From Anaerolineaceae bacterium (GTDB lineage Bacteria; Chloroflexota; Anaerolineae; Anaerolineales; Anaerolineaceae), in the NCBI GenBank assembly GCA_003446605.1, contig DMDF01000167.1, positions 1 through 5,404 on the forward strand: a stretch of 5,404 nt of DNA, given 5' to 3'. A program made the translations under genes and the position numbers. Position 1 is the stretch's first letter, and every line of letters begins with the position of its first letter. The notes under the pieces were generated by a model, which was not told the origin of the DNA, did no database searches, and was given only the letters and a program-made list of their open reading frames with translations. Shown here in pieces: positions 1 to 4,473 of this stretch.

Positions 1-365
1 GCCGCCCCGCGCCAGCGCGGGAGTAAGGAGGCATGCACATTAACACAGCCAAAAGGCGGCAAATTAAGCACATTTTCCCGGAGGATTTGCCCAAAAGCAG
101 CAACGACGATCACATCTGGTGCCCAATCTTTCAATTGCTGCAAGGCAGATTCCTCCTTGAGCGTCGCTGGTTGGATATAATGAAGCCCCAGGGAAATGGC
201 TAATTTCTTAACATCTGGCGCTTGTTGTTTACGCCCCCGACCGGCTGGGCGGTCAGGCTGTGTCACCACTCCCACTACATTGAAATGCGACTCTAAAGCC
301 TTCAAGGTTGGAAGTGAAAAATCGGGAGATCCCATAAAAACAATTCGTAGTGTCATGACATCCAT
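1..365 (-). CDS. fmt: Methionyl-tRNA formyltransferase, N-terminal part (gene runs off the left edge)
   Basis: Fmt transfers a formyl group from 10-formyltetrahydrofolate to Met-tRNAfMet in the cytoplasm, for translation initiation. Reading the minus strand from 365 gives 121 open codons up to the edge. They carry the family motifs in order: FMGSPDF (residues 10-16), TQPDRPAGRG (35-44) and CVNVHASLLPRWRGA (107-121). N109 and H111 match the E. coli catalytic Asn106/His108 pair. The third catalytic residue (Asp144 in E. coli) lies outside the window, as do about 190 of the usual 310 or so residues. The ATG at 365 is preferred because GGAAGG lies about 10 bases upstream on the minus strand. A second in-frame ATG at 356 is possible but has a poorer upstream. 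The gene is divergent from the DUF4870 gene at 489. No frameshift is seen, so the truncation is only the window edge. Confidence 0.96.
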   Translation of the reverse strand, partial: MDVMTLRIVFMGSPDFSLPTLKALESHFNVVGVVTQPDRPAGRGRKQQAPDVKKLAISLGLHYIQPATLKEESALQQLKDWAPDVIVVAAFGQILRENVLNLPPFGCVNVHASLLPRWRGA

Positions 366-403
366 TTTAACACATCCTTCCCAACGCCTGCTGTCAAATA
401 ATT

Positions 404-431
404 TTGTTTACAGAAGGATTTATGATAAAAT
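404..431 (+). promoter_or_regulatory. Candidate promoter for the first DUF4870 gene
   Basis: TTGTTT (404-409), a 16-base spacer, then TAAAAT (426-431) within an AT-rich stretch. The predicted start is near 438, about 50 bases before the ATG at 489. The -10 is good and the -35 only fair. It is the best candidate in the fmt/DUF4870 divergent spacer. Confidence 0.4.
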
Positions 432-456
432 AAAACTCGTAGAAGATAGTTCTCAA
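427..456 (-). promoter_or_regulatory. Candidate sigma-70-type promoter for fmt
   Basis: On the minus strand, TTGAGA (plus-strand 451-456) is followed after 18 bases by TATTTT (427-432). This would start transcription near 420 and leave a leader of about 55 bases before fmt. The match is moderate and was found by eye. It overlaps the candidate plus-strand promoter, so the two divergent units may compete for polymerase. Confidence 0.35.
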
Positions 457-478
457 AATTCAAACATAACCCCTATTT

Positions 479-483
479 GGAGG
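479..483 (+). promoter_or_regulatory. Ribosome binding site deciding the start at 489
   Basis: GGAGG lies 5 bases before the ATG at 489. An in-frame TTG at 477 overlaps this Shine-Dalgarno itself, so that longer start is unlikely. Confidence 0.8.
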
Positions 484-488
484 CAAAA

Positions 489-827
489 ATGACAGAAGAA
501 AAAATTGTAGATCCCAATATCACCAGCGAAGATAAAACGTGGGCATTATTATCTTATATCTTTACCCCGATCGTTCCGATCATCCTTCTTTTGATGGATG
601 ACAAAAAGAACCGCCCATTCCTTAAGGCACACTACCCCCAGGCACTTGCTTTTGGCGTGATTGTCTATGTGCTGACTTTCGCTTTGTCCTTCCTCTTCAT
701 TGGTTTTTGTATCGGTTTAGCAGGACTCGTGTTGAGCATCATTTGGGGGATCAAAGCCTATAATGGCGAATATGTCGAGATTCCTGTTATCACAGATTTT
801 GTAAAGAAGCAAGGTTGGGCTAACTAA
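489..827 (+). CDS. DUF4870 / Tic20-like small membrane protein (first of two)
   Basis: This 112-residue integral membrane protein fits the DUF4870 (Tic20-like) family, whose biochemical role in bacteria is not established. The visible family pattern is a short polar N-terminus, then TWALLSYIFTPIVP (17-30) opening a first membrane segment (about 19-36). A charged loop with RPFLKAHYPQALAFG follows (42-56), then a hydrophobic stretch (about 52-91) long enough for two more helices. The tail contains AYNGEYVEIP (90-99). The start is the ATG at 489, fixed by GGAGG just upstream. The gene ends before a strong terminator, so it is probably a single-gene transcript. It shares the TWA(L/M)L signature, the His-Gln-containing loop and the NGE tail motif with the gene at 985, but that one is longer. 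The family call is fairly firm; the function is unknown. Confidence 0.85.
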   Translation: MTEEKIVDPNITSEDKTWALLSYIFTPIVPIILLLMDDKKNRPFLKAHYPQALAFGVIVYVLTFALSFLFIGFCIGLAGLVLSIIWGIKAYNGEYVEIPVITDFVKKQGWAN

Positions 828-849
828 GCCTTTTGATTTCCTACACCAG

Positions 850-880
850 AACCTGCTCTTGGCTCAGAGCAGGTTTTTTT
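850..880 (+). terminator. Intrinsic terminator after the first DUF4870 gene
   Basis: A perfect 10-base-pair stem pairs 850-859 (AACCTGCTCT) with 866-875 (AGAGCAGGTT) around a 6-base loop, and runs into seven T's (874-880). It begins 22 bases after the stop codon. It separates the two DUF4870 genes into distinct transcripts. The A-rich left arm is too short to make it an equally good minus-strand terminator, and there is no minus-strand gene nearby to need one. Confidence 0.93.
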
Positions 881-984
881 GTACTTTTTCTTGCAACTTT
901 TTCATGGCTGATGCGTAGATTAAGATGAGGAAGATTTATTACTCATTAAGCAAAACCATCTAATTATTCAGCCAAAAGGAAAAC

Positions 985-1479
985 ATGTCTGAATTTCCAC
1001 TTCCAGAAGATCAAACGTCTGAAACACAAATGACTAAATCAAGAGACTATCCCCAGGATAATCATTTGATATCCCCTGATCAAGAAAGAACCTGGGCAAT
1101 GCTTGCCCATCTGAGTGTGTTGTTAAATCTCTTTACTGGCTTTTTCGGCGGCATTGCTGCCATCATTATTTATTTCTTCTATAAAGATCGATCCCGATTT
1201 GTGGCTTACCATGCCATGCAGTCTTTCATCTTCCAGGTAATCACCTGGCTTGCCGCAGGTCTTGTCGCTGCATTTTTTATCACAATAGGTTCGGTATTTG
1301 CGATTCTCATCATTCCGCTTTTATGCCTAGTTCCCGGATTTTTAATCTTACTTTTGATTCCAGCCTCATTAATTTACGGTGTTGTTGGCGCTGTCCAGGT
1401 AAACAACGGAGAAGATTTTCGATACTGGCAGGTTGGGGACTGGGTCAGGGAGATCCTTGAACCAAAAGCAATCCCATAA
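985..1479 (+). CDS. DUF4870 / Tic20-like membrane protein (second of two)
   Basis: This 164-residue membrane protein is of the same family as the gene at 489; no function is established. The first 30 or so residues are polar and probably disordered. Then come RTWAMLAHLSVLLN (35-48), a first membrane segment (about 40-65), and the loop YKDRSRFVAYHAMQSFIFQ (66-84), which is the family signature. A very long hydrophobic region (about 83-139) follows, with room for two or three helices, and ends in VNNGEDFRYWQVGDW (139-153). The start at 985 is supported by AAGGA 4 bases upstream; the in-frame ATG at 1030 has no such site. Compared with its neighbour it has an added N-terminal tail and a longer membrane core. 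A weak promoter-like TTGCAA (891) lies after the terminator, but no convincing promoter was found in the 104-base gap. Confidence 0.86.
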   Translation: MSEFPLPEDQTSETQMTKSRDYPQDNHLISPDQERTWAMLAHLSVLLNLFTGFFGGIAAIIIYFFYKDRSRFVAYHAMQSFIFQVITWLAAGLVAAFFITIGSVFAILIIPLLCLVPGFLILLLIPASLIYGVVGAVQVNNGEDFRYWQVGDWVREILEPKAIP

Positions 1480-1483
1480 TCAT

Positions 1484-1513
1484 TTGGCTTTTGAAAGATG
1501 ATTGTCTTATAAT
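1484..1513 (+). promoter_or_regulatory. Candidate promoter for the glutaredoxin-like gene
   Basis: TTGGCT (1484-1489), an 18-base spacer and a perfect TATAAT (1508-1513). The predicted start near 1520 leaves a leader of about 40 bases before the TTG at 1561. This suggests the redox gene can be expressed separately from the DUF4870 gene 81 bases upstream. Confidence 0.5.
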
Positions 1514-1560
1514 ATAGACTTGTATTTTAAAGCCCTATATATTCTGGGAGAGAAACAGGT

Positions 1561-1851
1561 TTGAACAAGGAAATTATTGTGTACGGCACAAAATGGTGCG
1601 GTGATACCATCCGTGCATTAAGAATTTTAAAAAATCATCAGATCGACTTTATTTGGGTGGATATTACCAGGAATTCAGAGGGGGCAAAAATTGTGGAAAA
1701 AATTAATCACGGCTGCAGAAGTGTTCCCACGATCATATTTCCAGATCAATCGATCCTGGTGGAACCGTCAAACGATCAATTGGAACAAAAAATTAAAGCT
1801 CTAAATTTGGATATTCAAGACTCAAAAGCTCCCGATTACCCCATTGATTAA
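1561..1851 (+). CDS. Mycoredoxin / glutaredoxin-like protein with a monothiol CGDT site
   Basis: This 96-residue thioredoxin-fold protein resembles actinobacterial mycoredoxins and bacterial glutaredoxins, small cytoplasmic thiol-disulfide enzymes. Visible features are the first strand and active site IIVYGTKWCGDT (5-16), a FIWVDI strand (30-35), the cis-proline loop CRSVPTIIF (52-60), and LVEPSNDQLEQKI (66-78), where Mrx1-type proteins have a similar NPS-containing helix. The usual CxxC is reduced to C13-G-D-T16, so the resolving cysteine is missing. The only other cysteine is C52, beside the cis-proline loop. The start codon is TTG with GGGAGAG (1546-1552) 8 bases before it; no in-frame ATG is nearby. 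The acidic tail (83-96) is not typical of the family. The stop codon overlaps that of the convergent gene. The fold call is confident; the actual substrate is not visible. Confidence 0.85.
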   Translation: MNKEIIVYGTKWCGDTIRALRILKNHQIDFIWVDITRNSEGAKIVEKINHGCRSVPTIIFPDQSILVEPSNDQLEQKIKALNLDIQDSKAPDYPID

Positions 1852-2111
1852 TGCGTTTGTGAACATTCCTTCTTTTTACTTCTGAAAAGTATCTGCCCGA
1901 GCAAGAAGATGACCAAACCTGCAACCAATCCGAGTGCTATGGTCAAAAAGCTCATGGCTAAACGATGCTCAGCATCCTGATCAGAGACTTGCTCCAACTG
2001 TTTTCGCAGGCCGCTGACAAAATTCTGATCCGGTTGAACTGGATGAAGCTTCAACCTTAAAGACCTTTCAAGATCTAATAAATCCTGATTTGTGATTGTA
2101 TCTTCAGTCAT
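1848..2111 (-). CDS. Small single-pass membrane protein, last gene of the sigma/DegV operon
   Basis: Not assigned to a named family. The 87-residue product has a soluble N-terminal part (1-50), including LLDLERSLRLKLHPVQPDQN (11-30) then FVSGLRKQLEQ (31-41). One membrane helix follows (about 52-76), then a short basic tail with RSKKK (77-81). The L-x-PV-x-PD-x-x-FV-x-x-LR-x-x-L pattern recalls, from memory, short Chloroflexota proteins and anti-sigma-like proteins encoded with ECF sigma factors, but no zinc-binding HxxxCxxC motif is present. The start at 2111 lies 13 bases after the DegV stop; a longer frame from 2150 would overlap DegV and lacks a better site. Charge distribution (acidic before the helix, basic after) favours the C-terminus inside, which argues against a simple cytoplasmic anti-sigma domain. 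Coding status is supported by operon position and length. Confidence 0.7.
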   Translation of the reverse strand: MTEDTITNQDLLDLERSLRLKLHPVQPDQNFVSGLRKQLEQVSDQDAEHRLAMSFLTIALGLVAGLVIFLLGQILFRSKKKECSQTH

Positions 2112-2124
2112 GATCCTATTAATC

Positions 2125-2970
2125 CTAAATCTTTTCGGGAATGGCCACAATACCCACAGTTTTTGGGCCTAAATTCGCTGCTACAGAAATTGAAAGCTCT
2201 GTAAAGATTGTTTCAACAACATTTAACATATTTCTTGTCATATCATCCAGAATGTTTGCTGTTTCTAAGTCCTGGGAATGGACGATGGCAATTCGTACAG
2301 GCTGCGACCCAAACCGTTCTTTTATTTTATCTACCAGGACTTCGAGAGATTTTTTTCGCGTCCGCACCTTATCAGACACACTTAACAGACCATCCTGGAG
2401 TGAAATTACAGGTTTGATCTTGAGCAATGAACTGATTAATGCCTGCAATGCACCAACACGACCGGATCGATAAGCATATTCAAGGTTGTCCAATGTCAGA
2501 ACAACCATTACTTTCTCTTTCATCGCTTCAAGGTGGGCTTGAATTTCTTCAATCGTTTCTCCTGCTTTGTCACGAAACCTCGCTTCACGCGCCATAAAGG
2601 CTAAAACCGCTGATCCGGCTTTGGAATCAAAGGGGTACACATCGATCTTATCCTTCAATTCATTTGCTGCATGCTTTACCATTGTCACCGTGGATGACAT
2701 ATTTCCGGAGACATTAATCGACAACACCTGGTCTCCCAATTTGCAAAAGCTTTCAATGAAAGACACAATTTTATAAGGTGACGGTGCTGCTGTCTGAGGG
2801 TGAATGTCAGAATCCGATACCAATGCATAGAATTCCTCCGGCGTGATATCCTCACCCTGGTAATAAGTCCGACCCCCAATTTGGATCGGGATCGGCAAAA
2901 TATCAAACTGGTATAATTCAGCCCAACCGTCGGGCATATCCGCTGAGCCATCCACAATTATTTTCAACAT
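2125..2970 (-). CDS. DegV family (FakB-like) fatty-acid-binding protein
   Basis: DegV/FakB proteins bind a fatty acid in the cytoplasm; in Firmicutes they present it to the kinase FakA for phosphorylation. The 281-residue length is normal. Motifs in order are IIVDGSADMP (4-13), TAAPSP (60-65, family TSQPS), SINVSGNMSST (84-94, family S-x-x-LSGT), LEYAYRSGRVG (163-173) with SLLKIKPVISLQDG (181-194), R203-x-R-K, HSQDLE (231-236) and NLGPKTVGI (267-275). T60 and S92 fall where the carboxylate-binding Thr and Ser sit in the family. The usual H-x-GPG at the C-terminus is N267-L-GPK. The start ATG has AAGGA 6 bases upstream and lies 12 bases after the sigma factor stop, indicating co-transcription and perhaps coupled translation. 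No FakA kinase is in the window, so the phosphorylation role cannot be inferred here. Cargo is unknown. Confidence 0.93.
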   Translation of the reverse strand: MLKIIVDGSADMPDGWAELYQFDILPIPIQIGGRTYYQGEDITPEEFYALVSDSDIHPQTAAPSPYKIVSFIESFCKLGDQVLSINVSGNMSSTVTMVKHAANELKDKIDVYPFDSKAGSAVLAFMAREARFRDKAGETIEEIQAHLEAMKEKVMVVLTLDNLEYAYRSGRVGALQALISSLLKIKPVISLQDGLLSVSDKVRTRKKSLEVLVDKIKERFGSQPVRIAIVHSQDLETANILDDMTRNMLNVVETIFTELSISVAANLGPKTVGIVAIPEKI

Positions 2971-2982
2971 TTTGTATCCTTA

Positions 2983-3534
2983 TTAATCCAAATTCATTTT
3001 TTCTCGAAGTTCGATCAAAGTCCGGTGGTACAAACTTTTTATTGCGCCTTCGCTTTTCCGCATGATTTGACCGATTTCCTTATTTGAAAGCTGATCAACG
3101 AACTTTAAAATCAGCAATTCCTGTCGATTGGGAGCCAGATCACGTATCATTGTCAATAATTCATCCACTTCCTGACTTTGTGCAAGGCGCACCTCAGGTA
3201 GTAGCTCACTTTGCGGCAATACCTGACCTGGAATGATATCCAGGGAGATTTCCTGTTTCTTGGCACGGTCGCGATAATGGTTGGCGACAAGGTTGTGGGC
3301 GATTCTATAAAGCCATGCGGAAAAGGGCAATCCCATGTGTTTATAGCCCTTGATGTTGTCCATCGCTTTAAAGAAAACTTTTCCTGTCAGATCCTCCGCA
3401 TCTCTGGCATTTCCGATACGATAATAAATGTAGTTGAAAATACGATCAACATATCGTCGATACAAACTGCCAAAAGCCTTCGGGTCGGTCTTTGCGGCAT
3501 CAATCAGGTCTTTTTCGTCCTTGGTACTACTCAA
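2983..3534 (-). CDS. RNA polymerase sigma factor, ECF subfamily
   Basis: An alternative sigma-70 factor that directs RNA polymerase to a specific promoter set. The 183 residues contain region 2 at about 20-90: LYRRYVDRIFNYIYYRIGN (24-42), DAEDLTGKVFFKAM (45-58) and PFSAWLYRIAHNLVANHYRD (70-89). A linker (91-121) precedes region 4 at about 122-180, with the LAPNRQELLILKF helix (133-145) and the helix-turn-helix SNKEIGQIMRKSEGAIKSLY (150-169). There is no region 3 and no extra C-terminal domain. The start is TTG at 3534. An in-frame TAA five codons upstream rules out a longer protein, and AAAAGG sits about 8 bases before the TTG. It heads an operon with DegV and a small membrane protein. No recognisable zinc-finger anti-sigma follows; the membrane protein at the operon end is the only nearby candidate. 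Confidence 0.95.
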   Translation of the reverse strand: MSSTKDEKDLIDAAKTDPKAFGSLYRRYVDRIFNYIYYRIGNARDAEDLTGKVFFKAMDNIKGYKHMGLPFSAWLYRIAHNLVANHYRDRAKKQEISLDIIPGQVLPQSELLPEVRLAQSQEVDELLTMIRDLAPNRQELLILKFVDQLSNKEIGQIMRKSEGAIKSLYHRTLIELREKMNLD

Positions 3535-3600
3535 AAGATCAACCTTTTACTTTCCAAATAAACTAACACTTAATCAACCAAATAGTCACACTTCAATTTA

Positions 3601-3630
3601 AATTTATCACAGACCACAAAGCCTTGCCAA
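3601..3630 (-). promoter_or_regulatory. Candidate promoter for the sigma / DegV operon
   Basis: On the minus strand, TTGGCA (3625-3630) is followed after 18 bases by TAAATT (3601-3606). It lies in the 105-base gap between the ComB-like gene and the sigma gene and would give a leader of about 60 bases. This looks like a housekeeping promoter; no paired repeat typical of ECF autoregulation was recognised. Read-through from the ComB-like gene cannot be excluded, since no terminator is seen between them. Confidence 0.4.
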
Positions 3631-3639
3631 TCCAAATTC

Positions 3640-4335
3640 CTATTCCTGGAACCATCTGGGGTATAAAACATGATGACTATTTTCTTTTTTCATAAGCATG
3701 ACGAAATCAAAAACATCAACCAAACTGCTCAATTCAATATCTGCTTGGGTCAGATATCTCAAATTTTCCTTAATAAAAGACTGTCCTACCGTTGAATTCA
3801 GAATGCGTGCAGTGAAATCTTCTGGAATTGGCTCATCTCCAAGGTAAAGTCTCTCAATGTACTCAGCACAAGCCCTGTCTTCGTCACCATCTCTTCCCAT
3901 GGACTGCCCGGTAATAATAAATGATACGGTTTCAGGATTAATCGATTTAAGAAATTTTGCAGTAGAACCGGCAACAACAAAGGAAGCAGCTATCAGTATT
4001 TGATGGTTTTTTGTTCGAGTGAGGCCTTGGGTGCCAGCACTGGTTCGTTGGATCATTGTTCTATTTTTCAAATCTTGTTTGCTAATAACCATTGGCGAGT
4101 TGCCAAAATCAAACCCTTCAGGTTTTACCCCATTTTCTTCGCCCATGATGAGGCTTTCGGGAAATTGAGTTTTAAGATTAAACGCATCAGCAATGGAGCT
4201 GACCGGAAGTATTTTTTCAGCCCCCCTTTCAAAAGCATAGGCGGCAGTGGTAAAGGCACGCAGTACATCAATGACCACAACCACATCACGAGCTTCTCCT
4301 ACCCTGGATAATGAAAAATATTCAAATTGAGTCAC
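3640..4335 (-). CDS. 2-phosphosulfolactate phosphatase (ComB) family protein
   Basis: ComB hydrolyses 2-phospho-3-sulfolactate to sulfolactate, a Mg-dependent step in coenzyme M synthesis in methanogens; bacterial homologues often have no assigned pathway. The 231-residue frame shows the family signatures in order: VVVVIDVLRAFTT (18-30), MGEENGVKPEGFDFGNSP (64-81), QRTSAGTQG (96-104, family TTNGT region), ITGQSMGRDGDEDRACAEYI (141-160). Length is normal. GTG at 4335 is chosen because GAAAGG lies 6 bases upstream. A TTG at 4386 would add 17 residues (beginning MWFCLVTSF) with no good ribosome site. The gene is divergent from the hydrolase at 4474 and lies upstream of, but 105 bases from, the sigma operon. 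No other coenzyme M or sulfolactate gene is visible, so the true substrate is uncertain although the family is clear. Confidence 0.9.
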   Translation of the reverse strand: MTQFEYFSLSRVGEARDVVVVIDVLRAFTTAAYAFERGAEKILPVSSIADAFNLKTQFPESLIMGEENGVKPEGFDFGNSPMVISKQDLKNRTMIQRTSAGTQGLTRTKNHQILIAASFVVAGSTAKFLKSINPETVSFIITGQSMGRDGDEDRACAEYIERLYLGDEPIPEDFTARILNSTVGQSFIKENLRYLTQADIELSSLVDVFDFVMLMKKENSHHVLYPRWFQE

Positions 4336-4341
4336 AGGCAA

Positions 4342-4347
4342 CCTTTC
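4342..4347 (-). promoter_or_regulatory. Ribosome binding site deciding the GTG start of the ComB-like gene
   Basis: GAAAGG on the minus strand, 6 bases before the GTG at 4335. It favours the 231-residue product over the 248-residue frame that begins at TTG 4386, whose upstream bases show no comparable site. Confidence 0.7.
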
Positions 4348-4409
4348 ACTCAAGAAAGGGAAACTTGTCACCAAACAAAACCACAAGACAAGCCCTTAAT
4401 TAATGTATA

Positions 4410-4425
4410 ATTGATTATTATCAAT
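4410..4425. repeat. Interrupted palindrome in the ComB-like / hydrolase divergent spacer
   Basis: ATTGAT (4410-4415) and ATCAAT (4420-4425) form a perfect 6-bp inverted repeat around TATT. It sits in the middle of a very AT-rich spacer and directly follows TATAAT (4406-4411). It could be an operator for either divergent gene, or a chance result of the AT-rich composition. No T tract follows, so it is not an intrinsic terminator. Confidence 0.4.
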
Positions 4426-4473
4426 AACTACACTAATACAAATTAAGTATTTTAAATAGACAGTGGGTAATTG

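Noticed and set aside
196..492. Plus-strand open frame of 98 codons
   Set aside because: It is antisense to fmt for most of its length. The fmt frame carries clear motifs, while this one resembles no family and has no ribosome site.
891..921. TTGCAA ... TAGATT as a promoter for the second DUF4870 gene
   Set aside because: Both boxes match only four of six bases and the spacer is 19, so it is too weak to list as a feature.
1478..1503. AATCAT / ATGATT inverted repeat after the second DUF4870 gene, considered as a terminator
   Set aside because: The stem is short and AT-only apart from one pair, the arms flank a long loop, and no T run follows.
2109..2150. Longer start at 2150 for the small membrane protein, adding 13 residues
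   Set aside because: It would overlap the DegV coding sequence by 26 bases. The ATG at 2111 gives the usual short operon gap.
2141..2473. Plus-strand frames within the DegV gene (also 2208-2417 and 2567-2776)
   Set aside because: All are mirror frames of the well-supported DegV gene, with no motifs of their own.
3211..3561. Plus-strand open frame of 116 codons
   Set aside because: It is antisense to the sigma factor, whose regions 2 and 4 are unmistakable. No promoter or ribosome site supports it.
3595..3604. AATTTAAATT palindrome upstream of the sigma gene
   Set aside because: It is low-complexity A/T sequence, expected often in this composition, and overlaps the proposed -10 only by chance.
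4000..4311. Plus-strand open frame of 103 codons
   Set aside because: It lies opposite the conserved motifs of the ComB-like gene, so it is a shadow frame.
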